Of a DNA stretch of 52,413 bases, positions 1 to 7,225 are shown one piece after another (positions within the stretch are counted from its first letter, which is position 1; each line of letters opens with the position of its first letter). The stretch lies in assembly GCA_017537175.1 (NCBI GenBank), contig JAFYLH010000003.1, positions 1 to 52,413 of the forward strand. The letters are read 5' to 3'. Made by a program: the position numbers and the translations under genes. The notes below the pieces were generated by a model. It ran no database searches and was not told the DNA's origin. It was given only the letters and a program-made list of their open reading frames with translations. Source of the stretch: Clostridia bacterium (lineage in GTDB: Bacteria; Bacillota; Clostridia; Oscillospirales; CAG-272).

Positions 1-53
1 CACGGATTGTCAAGAGATAAATAAGATACTAATGTCAATTACGATGACACAAA

Positions 54-86
54 ATAATTGAGAATTTCGAATTGAGAATTGAGAAT
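54..86. repeat. AATTGAGAATT word repeat
   Basis: Two overlapping copies of AATTGAGAATT, plus a diverged neighbouring copy, lie directly beside the terminator of the DUF4830 gene. A similar AATTGAGAATTATT stretch occurs at 18933-18946, next to the typA/luxS terminator. It is a short intergenic word repeat with no coding potential. Confidence 0.6.
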
Positions 87-87
87 T

Positions 88-117
88 AAAAAAGCACTTC
101 TTACGAAGTGCTTTTTT
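88..117 (-). terminator. Intrinsic terminator of the DUF4830 gene (bidirectional shape)
   Basis: The arms AAAAAAGCACTTC (88-100) and GAAGTGCTTTTTT (105-117) flank a TTAC loop. The minus-strand stop codon lies in the loop, so the last codons of the gene form one arm. Read on the minus strand, the hairpin ends in a T-run. Confidence 0.8.
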
Positions 118-589
118 CAAACCCCTGTGTAAATCCGTTCGCATCAGCCGAGGATATGTCTCCTCCTATGACCTTGTTGCGGTAGATAAGCAGAGTTGCA
201 ATTACCTCTCCGTCATAGTCGGGATAATTGGTTATTTTGTAGCAGTAGCGGATGACCTCTTTGTTTTTGTATTTTGACAGGTCAAGACCCATTGATTTTT
301 GTATCTCGTTATAGCCGGTATAGACGCGGTCAAAGTCGTCGGGTATGGTGACCGTTTCTTCCTTTGTGGGTGACGGCTCTGCCTCCCAGCCGAACTGCTT
401 TAGAAAATTAATTCTGTCATCATTTGATTTTATCCCCGAATAATTTATTTTTTCTCCCGGCGAAAAGGTTTGGGCATCCTCGGTATCTACCGTGGGTATA
501 AGGCATATAAGTGTGATCAGCGTTACCACCGACAGTATCACTCCGCCAAAAAATTTAAGTGTACTTGCCCTTACCGAATATATAAACAT
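101..589 (-). CDS. DUF4830-like membrane-anchored protein
   Basis: This is a 162-residue protein. An N-terminal membrane segment (about residues 9-31, LKFFGGVILSVVTLITLICL) is followed by an extracytoplasmic domain containing a FLKQFGWEAEPSPT motif and a terminal VIGGDIS region, the pattern of the DUF4830 family of Clostridia. No enzymatic residues are recognised and the function is unknown. The ATG at 589 is preferred over upstream codons because a GGGGGAG ribosome site lies just before it. The gene is divergent from yqeG and its stop codon sits inside the terminator loop. The family call rests on remembered pattern only. Confidence 0.6.
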   Translation of the reverse strand: MFIYSVRASTLKFFGGVILSVVTLITLICLIPTVDTEDAQTFSPGEKINYSGIKSNDDRINFLKQFGWEAEPSPTKEETVTIPDDFDRVYTGYNEIQKSMGLDLSKYKNKEVIRYCYKITNYPDYDGEVIATLLIYRNKVIGGDISSADANGFTQGFEKSTS

Positions 590-605
590 TTTATCTCCCC
601 CTTGT

Positions 606-657
606 TGTATATTTATATTTCTTCCCGCTTGCAATTATACTGATAATATGATAAAAT
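606..657. promoter_or_regulatory. Divergent sigma-A promoters sharing one palindromic -35 hexamer
   Basis: TTGCAA at 629-634 is its own reverse complement. On the plus strand it is followed after 17 bp by TAAAAT (652-657), driving yqeG. On the minus strand it is followed after 17 bp by TATACA (606-611), driving the DUF4830 gene. Confidence 0.55.
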
Positions 658-684
658 AATATAAATTCAGTTTTGAGAGGCAGT

Positions 685-1206
685 ATGATATTAGAAAAAT
701 ATTTGATTCCCGATGTTATTTTTAATGATATATACGAGATAACTCCCGAGTTTCTACTCTCAGAGGGGATACACGGACTGGTGCTTGATATAGACAATAC
801 CCTTGTTACCTATGATGACCCTGTGCCTACACCCTCTGTCTCAGAGTGGTTCAAGGCTATGGAGACAGCGGGCATAAAGCTGGCATTTGTTTCAAACAAC
901 TCGGATCCCAAGCGGGTGACTACCTTTAATGAGGGTCTGGGATATTTTGCAATGCATAAGGGCGGTAAGCCCTTTGGCAAGGGTGTGCGCCGCGCTATGG
1001 CGGCTATGGGCACTACCAAGGAGAATACCGCTATCATCGGAGATCAGCTGCTGACCGATATTATGGCAGGCAAGTGCGCGGGACTTAAAAGATCCTTTGC
1101 CGTGCTTCCCATAAAGGACCGTACCGAGCTGTTTTTCAGAACCAAACGAAAAATAGAAGCTCCCTATGTAAAAAAATATCATAAGATACACGGAGATAAA
1201 AAATGA
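685..1206 (+). CDS. yqeG: YqeG family HAD IIIA-type phosphatase
   Basis: This 173-residue cytoplasmic HAD-superfamily phosphatase shows motif I DIDNT at residues 35-39 (nucleophile and acid/base aspartates), motif II as FVSNNS, a lysine-rich KGGKPFGKG stretch for motif III, and motif IV IGDQLLTDI. Length and motif spacing fit YqeG, whose physiological substrate is not settled. An in-frame TTG at 673 is possible, but the ATG at 685 follows GAGAGG and is preferred. The stop codon overlaps the start of the next gene (ATGA), indicating translational coupling. Confidence 0.85.
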   Translation: MILEKYLIPDVIFNDIYEITPEFLLSEGIHGLVLDIDNTLVTYDDPVPTPSVSEWFKAMETAGIKLAFVSNNSDPKRVTTFNEGLGYFAMHKGGKPFGKGVRRAMAAMGTTKENTAIIGDQLLTDIMAGKCAGLKRSFAVLPIKDRTELFFRTKRKIEAPYVKKYHKIHGDKK

Positions 1207-2057
1207 AAAATTATGCGTTGTTCGGCCCGGCAGGCAACTGTGACCGCTTTTATGCAGAGGGGCATAAGTCTACAAAAGAGGTTTTTAAGTGGCTTCACGA
1301 TATAGGACTTGACTCCTATGAATACCAGTGCGGCAACGGTATCCGTACCAAGCTTGAGACCTTTGCCCAGCTCGGCGAGGAGGCAAAAAAATATGACATT
1401 CACCTGTCTCTGCACGCACCCTATTATATATCCCTTTCGGGTGTGGAACAGGACAAGCGCTTAAAGAGTCTTGACTATATCAAGGCAAGCGTGGATGCGG
1501 CGACGGCGCTGGGCGCAAAAAGTGTGGTCATCCATACAGGCTCCGCTTCAAAGATATCAAGAGAAGAGGCGGTGGCTTTAGCGGCAGACACTATGGCACG
1601 TACCCTTGATATGCTGGGGGATACAGACATTCACCTTTGCCTTGAAACCATGGGCAAGAAGAATCAGTTAGGCACCCTCGATGAGGTGCTACAGCTCTGT
1701 TCGGCAGATAAAAGGTTATATCCCTGTGTTGACTTCGGTCATCTTAACGCAAGGGATGTGGGCGGAGTTTTTGTGACAGCCGATGATTACCGCAGGCTCT
1801 TTGACCGTGTGGGTGAGCGCTTAGGTGAAGAAAAGGCAAAATATATGCATTGCCATTTTTCAAAGATAGAATACACCAACCAGGGCGAAAAGAAGCATCT
1901 TACCTTTGAGGACTCTACCTTCGGACCCGATTATGAGCCTCTTTGCGAGGCTATAGCAAGAGAGGGACTTTGTCCCCGTATCATCTGCGAGTCGGCAGGA
2001 ACTCAGGCGGACGATGCGCTGGCGATGAAACGCAGTTACATCGCAATGCGGAATTAG
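1203..2057 (+). CDS. Endonuclease IV-like TIM-barrel protein
   Basis: A 284-residue AP-endonuclease-2-like TIM barrel. Metal-site motifs in family order are LSLHAPYYIS, VVIHTGS, LCLETMG, CVDFGHLNARD, HCHFSKIEY, KHLTFED and IICESAG, giving the His/Glu/Asp set expected for a trinuclear zinc centre. True Nfo proteins start with GAHVSxAGG; here that segment is FGPAGNC, so either an AP endonuclease or a related sugar-phosphate TIM barrel is possible. In the endonuclease case it would nick abasic sites in base excision repair. Its start overlaps the yqeG stop, so the two are co-transcribed. Confidence 0.7.
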   Translation: MKNYALFGPAGNCDRFYAEGHKSTKEVFKWLHDIGLDSYEYQCGNGIRTKLETFAQLGEEAKKYDIHLSLHAPYYISLSGVEQDKRLKSLDYIKASVDAATALGAKSVVIHTGSASKISREEAVALAADTMARTLDMLGDTDIHLCLETMGKKNQLGTLDEVLQLCSADKRLYPCVDFGHLNARDVGGVFVTADDYRRLFDRVGERLGEEKAKYMHCHFSKIEYTNQGEKKHLTFEDSTFGPDYEPLCEAIAREGLCPRIICESAGTQADDALAMKRSYIAMRN

Positions 2058-2142
2058 GCCTGAGGCAAAGCCTCTTGGCACTCCCTCCGGTCGGAATTCG
2101 GAATGCGGAATTAAGGATGATTTTTGTCTTTGGACAAAAATC
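2042..2142. repeat. GCGGAATT word repeat with hairpins
   Basis: The words AATGCGGAATTA and GGAATTCGGAATGCGGAATTA-like units (split here for length) flank the hairpin GAGGCAAAGCCTC. The stretch ends with a perfect 10-bp stem, GATTTTTGTC (2119-2128) and GACAAAAATC (2133-2142), around a TTTG loop. The array begins inside the last codons of the preceding gene. It shares the constant-word plus palindrome design of the larger arrays in this window. Confidence 0.6.
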
Positions 2143-2172
2143 TGTATTAAATTAAAACAGAGGATAAAAAAT

Positions 2173-3243
2173 ATGAACACAAGACTTATTAAATTACAGG
2201 AAAGATTAAAGGATATAGCAGACGGTGTTATCGTCACCAATGAAAAGAATATAAGATATCTTTGCGGCTTTGACTATACCGACGGATATCTGGTTATAAG
2301 TAATAGTAAGGCAGTTCTCGTTTGCGATTTCAGATATATCGAGGCGGCAAAAAAGGAAGGTGACCCTGCCTTTGAGGTATTTATGATGTCGGGTCCCCGC
2401 AAGGACTGGCTTGTACCCATGCTCTCCGAGATGAATATAAAGACTCTTGCCTTTGAGGACAATTCTATGACCGTCAAGGCTCACGCTACCCTTGAAAAGG
2501 ATGTAGAGGGTGTTACCCTTGTCCCCCTTGGCGAGGTAATAACCGAGCTTCGCGAGTACAAGGACGAGACCGAAATGAACAATATGATCGCCGCTCAGCG
2601 TATAGCAGAGAAGGCCTTTGAGCATATTTTAGGCTTTATTACTCCTGAGAGAACAGAGAGAGAGATCGCTCTTGAGCTTGATTTTGAAATGAGAAGACTT
2701 GGAGCACAGGGCTCCTCCTTTGAGACTATCGCGGTGTCGGGTACAGCCTCCTCTATGCCCCACGGTGTTCCCCGTAGCTGCAAGCTGGAAAAGGGATTTT
2801 TGACAATGGACTTCGGCGCTCTCTACAACGGTTACTGCTCGGATATGACCCGTACCGTATGTATAGGCAAGGCTGATGATGATATGAAGCGTATGTACAA
2901 TACCGTTCTTGAAGCACAGCTTCGCGCTATTGATGCTATGCACCACGGCATCAACTCAAAGGACGCGGATGCGGTTGCCCGTGATATTATTTACGGTAAC
3001 GGTTACAAGGGATATTTCGGTCACAGTCTGGGTCACGGTGTGGGTATGGATATTCACGAAGCACCCTCTGTTTCTCCTAACGGCGAGGGTAAGGTGCTTA
3101 CTACAGGTCATGTTGTAACCTGTGAGCCGGGCATCTATATTGAGGGCAAATACGGTGTCAGAATAGAGGATATGCTCTTCTTCTACCCCGATAAGGTGGT
3201 TGATATTACAAAAACTGCAAAAGAATTGATAGAAATTTATTAA
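2173..3243 (+). CDS. M24B family Xaa-Pro aminopeptidase/dipeptidase
   Basis: A 356-residue creatinase-fold metallopeptidase that removes residues N-terminal to proline. A creatinase N-domain (about 1-125) precedes the pita-bread catalytic domain. The dinuclear metal ligands are visible: the two Asp of MDFGALYNGYCSDMTRT, His of GHGVGMDIHE, Glu of CEPGIYIEG and Glu of VRIEDM. Length matches cytosolic PepQ/YqhT proteins, which often precede efp in Firmicutes, as here. The ATG follows CAGAGGAT. It may be transcribed from upstream through the hairpin at 2119-2142 or from an unseen promoter. Confidence 0.88.
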   Translation: MNTRLIKLQERLKDIADGVIVTNEKNIRYLCGFDYTDGYLVISNSKAVLVCDFRYIEAAKKEGDPAFEVFMMSGPRKDWLVPMLSEMNIKTLAFEDNSMTVKAHATLEKDVEGVTLVPLGEVITELREYKDETEMNNMIAAQRIAEKAFEHILGFITPERTEREIALELDFEMRRLGAQGSSFETIAVSGTASSMPHGVPRSCKLEKGFLTMDFGALYNGYCSDMTRTVCIGKADDDMKRMYNTVLEAQLRAIDAMHHGINSKDADAVARDIIYGNGYKGYFGHSLGHGVGMDIHEAPSVSPNGEGKVLTTGHVVTCEPGIYIEGKYGVRIEDMLFFYPDKVVDITKTAKELIEIY

Positions 3244-3249
3244 AAACCC

Positions 3250-3278
3250 TTGCAATATTAACCATTATATTGTAAAAT
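3250..3278 (+). promoter_or_regulatory. efp promoter
   Basis: TTGCAA (3250-3255), a 17-bp spacer and TAAAAT (3273-3278), 41 bp upstream of the efp start. The same hexamer pair and spacing occur upstream of yqeG and of the SLH deacetylase gene. Confidence 0.6.
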
Positions 3279-3318
3279 AAATTGAATATGAATAAACACA
3301 ATTTGGAGGTTATATAAT

Positions 3319-3876
3319 ATGGTAACAGCTGGTGATTTCAGAAACGGCGTAACTTTTGAGTATGAGGGCAACGTGCTTCAGGTAGTTGAGTTCCAGCACG
3401 TAAAACCCGGTAAGGGTGCAGCCTTTGTTCGTACAAAGTGCAAGAATGTAAAGACAGGCTCTGTTGTTGAGCGTACCTTCTCCCCTACAGAGAAGTTTGA
3501 GAATGCTCAGGTTGACAGACGCGAGATGCAGTATCTCTATACCGACGGCGATCTCTACTACTTCATGGATATGGAGTCCTATGAGCAGATGCCCATCGGT
3601 GCTGACAAGCTTGATGACAACTTCAAGTTCGTTAAGGAAGAAATGATGTGCAAGATCGTTTCCTACAAGGGCGACATCTTTGCAGTTGAGCCTCCCATGT
3701 TCGTTGAGCTCGAGGTTACCGACACCGAGCCCGGCTTCAAGGGTGATACAGCTCAGGGTGCTACCAAGCCCGCTACTCTTGAGACAGGCGCTACCATCAA
3801 GGTTCCCCTGTTCATCGAGATCGGCGAGATGCTCCGTATCGACACCCGTACAGGTGAATATTTAGAGCGTGCATAA
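3319..3876 (+). CDS. efp: Elongation factor P
   Basis: EF-P, 185 residues, the normal family length. It binds the ribosome between P and E sites and relieves stalling at polyproline stretches. The N-terminal KOW-like domain carries the loop KPGKGAAF, with Lys32 at the position that is modified in many bacteria; the OB domains end with the conserved [23 protein letters not shown] site precedes the ATG, with a TTGCAA/TAAAAT promoter upstream. The following small gene has its own strong ribosome site and is probably in the same transcript. Confidence 0.97.
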   Translation: MVTAGDFRNGVTFEYEGNVLQVVEFQHVKPGKGAAFVRTKCKNVKTGSVVERTFSPTEKFENAQVDRREMQYLYTDGDLYYFMDMESYEQMPIGADKLDDNFKFVKEEMMCKIVSYKGDIFAVEPPMFVELEVTDTEPGFKGDTAQGATKPATLETGATIKVPLFIEIGEMLRIDTRTGEYLERA

Positions 3877-3917
3877 TTGCTCTGAATTCCAAAGAAATTA
3901 ATTAGGAGGTAATGACA

Positions 3918-4256
3918 ATGAACATTACTGAAAAGGCAGCTTATCTTAAGGGTCTTGCTGAGGGTATCGCTCTCGATCCCGCTAAGCCCGAAACTAAGCT
4001 TATCAATGCACTTATCGACTGTGTAAACGAGCTCGCTCTCACCATCGCTGATATGGATGAGGATCTCGACACTCTTGAAGCATATATCGAAGAGATCGAC
4101 GAGGATCTCGGTGATGCTGAAGAATACCTCTACGGTCCCGATGACACATGCGACTGCGACTGTGACGATGACTGTGACTGCTGCGATTGCGACTGTGATT
4201 GCGACGACGAAGAGGAAGAGTGCTGCTGCTGCGAGTGCGACTGCGACGCAGAGTAA
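3918..4256 (+). CDS. CD1247-type protein with Cys/Asp-rich C-terminal tail
   Basis: 112 residues. The N-terminal helical part (ITEKAAYLKGLAEGIALDPAKPETKL, listed as two runs: residues 3-15 and 16-28) matches the CD1247 N-terminal domain of Clostridia. Residues 41-72 are acidic and heptad-like. The last 35 residues contain 15 cysteines interleaved with Asp and Glu (C78 to C109), suggesting a metal-binding or metallothionein-like tail. Of two ATGs, 3918 is chosen because AGGAGG lies 8 nt upstream; the ATG at 3912 is only 2 nt from it. It follows efp directly and ends with its own terminator. Function unknown. Confidence 0.8.
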   Translation: MNITEKAAYLKGLAEGIALDPAKPETKLINALIDCVNELALTIADMDEDLDTLEAYIEEIDEDLGDAEEYLYGPDDTCDCDCDDDCDCCDCDCDCDDEEEECCCCECDCDAE

Positions 4257-4273
4257 TTGAATAATCGATAACT

Positions 4274-4305
4274 AAAAGCCTTTCGGTTAGACCCGAAAGG
4301 CTTTT
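4274..4305 (+). terminator. Terminator of the efp/CD1247 transcript
   Basis: Perfect 13-bp stem AAAAGCCTTTCGG / CCGAAAGGCTTTT around a 6-nt loop; the second arm ends in the T-run. Confidence 0.85.
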
Positions 4306-4391
4306 GTGTATATAACGAATAATCGGGTTTAACGAGGGTAAAATATAGAAAACATCAATTTACACCCCCTTAACTTGACATTAACTAAAAA

Positions 4392-4473
4392 TCATAAGAC
4401 AGGGGACTCATAAGACAGGGGACTCATAAGACAGGGGACTGTCCCCTAAGACAGGGGACTGTCCCCTGTCTTA
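4392..4473. repeat. REP-like GACAGGGGAC repeats and 27-bp palindrome
   Basis: Three tandem 16-bp units TCATAAGACAGGGGAC (4392-4439) run into TGTCCCC and then a perfect 27-bp palindrome at 4447-4473 (arms TAAGACAGGGGAC and its complement, one central T). Related GGGGACAGTCCCCTGTC occurs at 5112-5128. Such GGGGAC/GTCCCC palindromes resemble REP elements mobilised by IS200-like REP-associated transposases. No transposase gene lies nearby. The rest of the 4306-4651 gap holds no other recognised feature. Confidence 0.75.
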
Positions 4474-4651
4474 CATAAATTCGTGATGACCTGATAAAGG
4501 AATAGCAGTTGTTTTTTTACAGAGTCCCTTGAATATGGCTCGATTATATAAAATAATCCATTCTGCACCTATATAAGTGCATTTCAAGTTTAACATGGTT
4601 ATATAATATTGTCAATAGTTTTGTTCTTAAATAAGTGCAAAGGTTGACGAG

Positions 4652-4879
4652 ATGAATATATTATACGAAAAGCGTGTTGGCAACAATATACGCAAATACA
4701 GAGAAAAAATAGGAATGACACAAAACGATCTGGCTGCCAAGCTTCAGATAAACGGTTGTGACATAACCAGAAGTGGGCTGGCAAAGATCGAGGTTGGTCA
4801 ACGACATATATATCCCGATGAATTAATGAACATAAAGAAGATATTGAAGGTAAGCTACGAGAGCTTACTGGAAGAATGA
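4652..4879 (+). CDS. Small XRE-family helix-turn-helix protein
   Basis: A 75-residue single-domain Cro/C1-type DNA-binding protein. Residues 8-70 hold the five-helix fold with the typical MTQNDLAAKLQI (helix 2) and ITRSGLAKIEVGQRHI (recognition helix region) and the C-terminal PDELMNIKKILKVSYESLL. It may regulate the adjacent capsid cassette or be a free-standing regulator; nothing in the sequence shows its target. No strong ribosome site is visible (weak AGG upstream). It lies between REP-like elements and a strong terminator, isolated from other genes. Confidence 0.8.
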   Translation: MNILYEKRVGNNIRKYREKIGMTQNDLAAKLQINGCDITRSGLAKIEVGQRHIYPDELMNIKKILKVSYESLLEE

Positions 4880-4907
4880 ACCGAACGGATCTCCGTTCGG
4901 TTTTTTT
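4880..4907 (+). terminator. Terminator of the small HTH gene
   Basis: 10-bp stem ACCGAACGGA / TCCGTTCGGT (4880-4901) followed by seven T. Confidence 0.85.
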
Positions 4908-4910
4908 GTT

Positions 4911-5081
4911 GCTAAATTGCTACGCAGCTAAATTGTTCGCTTACACTCACAGCTAAATTGCACTTCGTGCAGCTAAATTAAATTCGGCATATAGCTCGCC
5001 GAAGCCGAATTTAGCTCCTGCCCCTCGGGGACCCCGAAGCGAGCTTGCCGAGCTTTGGGGAATGGGAGACCGAATTTAGCT
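4911..5081. repeat. AGCTAAATT word array, copy 1 (contains 156-bp direct repeat)
   Basis: Words (A)GCTAAATT at 4911, 4926, 4951 and 4971 are followed by the reverse word AATTTAGCT at 5008 and 5073. Spacers include the hairpin GCACTTCGTGC and a stem AAATTCGGC/GCCGAATTT at the orientation switch. Bases 4911-5066 recur at 5226-5381 with one mismatch. No coding potential is evident. Confidence 0.85.
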
Positions 5082-5082
5082 G

Positions 5083-5108
5083 AAAAAAGTGCCTTCGGGC
5101 ACTTTTTT
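5083..5108 (+). terminator. UUCG-type terminator between the two arrays
   Basis: AAAAAAGTGCC, TTCG tetraloop, GGCACTTTTTT. Symmetrical A and T tracts make it functional on either strand. Confidence 0.75.
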
Positions 5109-5133
5109 CTTGGGGACAGTCCCCTGTCTCAAG

Positions 5134-5196
5134 ACAAAAAGCAGTTCGGTTGAACTGCTTTTTGTGTTATATGAGATAGTGGTAAAATACCACTAT
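5134..5196. terminator. Two further terminator-like hairpins
   Basis: A 14-bp stem (5134-5147 with 5152-5165) with A/T tracts, then ATAGTGGTA / TACCACTAT (5176-5196) followed by six T. A REP-like GGGGACAGTCCCC lies just upstream at 5112-5124. No gene lies between them, so together they insulate the downstream cassette. Confidence 0.65.
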
Positions 5197-5224
5197 TTTT
5201 TAATAACCGGATTTATTAGATAAA

Positions 5225-5432
5225 AGCTAAATTGCTACGCAGCTAAATTGTTCGCTTACACTCACAGCTAAATTGCACTTCGTGCAGCTAAATTAAATTC
5301 GGCATATAGCTCGCCGAAGGCGAATTTAGCTCCTGCCCCTCGGGGACCCCGAAGCGAGCTTGCCGAGCTTTGGGGAATGGGGGGGAATTTAGCTTGCTTA
5401 GCAAATTTAGCTCGGCGAAGCCGAATTTAGCT
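5225..5432. repeat. AGCTAAATT word array, copy 2 (four forward, four reverse words)
   Basis: Forward words AGCTAAATT at 5225, 5241, 5266 and 5286; reverse words AATTTAGCT at 5323, 5386, 5404 and 5424. Hairpin spacers include GCACTTCGTGC, TTGCTTAGCAA and CGGCGAAGCCG. It shares 156 bp with copy 1 (one mismatch) and has two extra reverse units. Confidence 0.88.
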
Positions 5433-5465
5433 AAGAAAAAAGTGCCAAAACGGCACTTTTTTCTT
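5433..5465 (+). terminator. Terminator-like hairpin before the capsid cassette
   Basis: Arms AAGAAAAAAGTGCC (5433-5446) and GGCACTTTTTTCTT (5452-5465) around a 5-nt loop. It starts directly at the end of array copy 2 and separates the array from the phage-like genes. Confidence 0.75.
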
Positions 5466-5525
5466 ATGTTGGTACCCTTTAAATCCACATTATCACTTTG
5501 TTATGATATTTGCGGAGGTGAGCAG

Positions 5526-5840
5526 ATGGAAGAAAAAATAGACGCTCTGACGCTTAAGCTGATTAAAAAGATAGACAGAGCCATAAAGGAGCTTGACAGC
5601 TATACCCTTACCACACATACAAAGGAAAAAAGCGTGGAATATGACGATGAGGGCAAAAAGGCTGTCAGCGAGGTCATTGTTGAGACCGAGGAGATAAAGA
5701 TAGTCAAGGGTACGGTCAACACCTCGGCACTTAAAAGCATAGCCTCTGCCATTAAGGAGCTGAGGGGCAGGGACGAGGTCGCCGAGGATACGGGTATTAC
5801 CGTAGTCTTGTCCGAGGATATAAAGGAGCTTGCCGAATGA
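5526..5840 (+). CDS. Small protein in terminase-small-subunit position
   Basis: 104 residues. The N-terminal helix MEEKIDALTLKLIKKIDRAI is followed by a lysine/glutamate-rich beta-hairpin-like region and a helical C terminus. No family is recognised with certainty. Position directly before terL with an ATGA overlap suggests a DNA-recognition or small terminase role, but a classical HTH is not obvious. The ATG at 5526 is chosen because GGAGGTGAG lies just upstream; longer in-frame extensions run into the word array and hairpin and are unlikely to be coding. Confidence 0.6.
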   Translation: MEEKIDALTLKLIKKIDRAIKELDSYTLTTHTKEKSVEYDDEGKKAVSEVIVETEEIKIVKGTVNTSALKSIASAIKELRGRDEVAEDTGITVVLSEDIKELAE

Positions 5841-7225
5841 AGAAAATTATAATAGGTACTCCAAACGAAAAGCAGCTTCTCTTTATGAAGGAGCGGCACC
5901 GCCATATAGCCTTTGGCGGTGCAAGAGGGGGCGGCAAGAGCTGGGCGGTAAGAGCCAAGGCAAAAATGATGTGTATGAGATATCCCGGTATACGCATCCT
6001 TATTGTCCGCCGTACCTATCCCGAGCTTTATAACAACCATATCAATATTCTGCGCAAGGAGCTTTTTGGTATAGTCAAGTATAACGACAAGGAAAAGACC
6101 ATGACCTTTCCTAACGGCTCTACCGTAAGCTTTTCATACTGTGCCTCGGATAAGGATCTTGACCGGCTGCAGGGTGTTGAATATGATGTTATCTTTCTCG
6201 ACGAGGCTACCCAGCTTTCTGAGTTTCAGATGAGGGCAATAGTTGCCTGCGTCCGTGCGGTAAACGATTATCCCAAGCGGGTCTACTATACCTGTAACCC
6301 CGGGGGCAAGGGTCACAGCTATATTAAGCGACTGTTTATAGACAAGAGATATAACGAGGGAGAAAACCCCTCGGACTATGCCTTTATCCAGTCCCTTGTT
6401 ACAGACAACACCGCCCTTATGGAGGCTGACCCCGAGTATATAAGGCAGCTTGAGGCTTTGCCTCCAAAGCTCCGCGATGCCTGGAGGTACGGAGATTGGA
6501 ATATATTTGAGGGTCAGTTTTTTGAGGACTTTATAGATAATCCCGACGGGTATAGCGACCGCCGCTTTACCCATGTTATTCCCGCCTTTGATATACCCAA
6601 AAGTTGGAGCATTTTCCGCTCCTATGACTTTGGCTATAACAAGCCCTTTTCCCTGGGATGGTGGGCGGTGGATCACGACGGTGTCATATACCGTATACTT
6701 GAGCTTTACGGTTGCACCAAAAATCCAAACGAGGGTGTTAAGTGGACTCCCGAAAAACAGTTTAGTGAGATAGCCCGAATAGAAAGGGAGCATCCCTGGC
6801 TCAGGGGCAGAAGCATACAGGGAGTTGCCGATCCCTCTATCTGGGATACCTCCCGCGGAGACAGCGTTGCAGACTCTGCGGCTAAATACGGAATATGGTT
6901 TACACCGGGAGACAATAAGCGCATCCCCGGCTGGATGCAGGTGCATTACAGACTCAGCTTTGACGAAAACGGATACCCCTTGATGTATGTGTTTGATAAC
7001 TGCAAGGCATTTATCCGTACCATACCCCAGCTTACCTTCAGCGATACAGATCCAGAGGATCTTGATTCCTCTCTTGAGGACCATGTTGCCGACGAGGTAA
7101 GGTATTTCTGTATGACAAGGCCCGTAAGCCCCAAAAGAGCGGTTGCCGAGGCCTGTGTCGGAGATGATCCGCTTAATATGAGAGTGAATACAAAATATAC
7201 AAAAATAAGGAGAGTAGATATATGA
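5837..7225 (+). CDS. terL: Phage terminase large subunit (TerL)
   Basis: The 462-residue DNA-packaging motor ATPase and nuclease. Walker A GGARGGGKS is at residues 27-35, Walker B VIFLDEA near 115-121 and the coupling motif YYTCNPGG follows. The C-terminal RNaseH-like nuclease shows SYDFGYNKPF, GVADPSIWD and a late acidic DHVADEVRYF segment, supplying the expected acidic residues. It would cut and translocate DNA into a prohead through the portal encoded next. Overlaps at both ends (ATGA) tie it into the operon. The reading frame is complete and all key residues are present. Confidence 0.93.
   Translation: MKKIIIGTPNEKQLLFMKERHRHIAFGGARGGGKSWAVRAKAKMMCMRYPGIRILIVRRTYPELYNNHINILRKELFGIVKYNDKEKTMTFPNGSTVSFSYCASDKDLDRLQGVEYDVIFLDEATQLSEFQMRAIVACVRAVNDYPKRVYYTCNPGGKGHSYIKRLFIDKRYNEGENPSDYAFIQSLVTDNTALMEADPEYIRQLEALPPKLRDAWRYGDWNIFEGQFFEDFIDNPDGYSDRRFTHVIPAFDIPKSWSIFRSYDFGYNKPFSLGWWAVDHDGVIYRILELYGCTKNPNEGVKWTPEKQFSEIARIEREHPWLRGRSIQGVADPSIWDTSRGDSVADSAAKYGIWFTPGDNKRIPGWMQVHYRLSFDENGYPLMYVFDNCKAFIRTIPQLTFSDTDPEDLDSSLEDHVADEVRYFCMTRPVSPKRAVAEACVGDDPLNMRVNTKYTKIRRVDI

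Noticed and set aside
4911..5381. 156-bp direct repeats as attachment sites of the capsid cassette
   Set aside because: Both copies lie on the same side of the cassette and no copy occurs at its right end.
4911..5432. CRISPR-like appearance of the word arrays (also 32816-33963 and 42256-42416)
   Set aside because: Repeats are only 7-9 nt, the spacers are self-complementary hairpins of 9-19 nt, orientation flips midway and no cas genes are present.
6134..7084. 316-codon minus-strand frame across terL
   Set aside because: Antisense to essential TerL nuclease motifs and without recognisable protein features.
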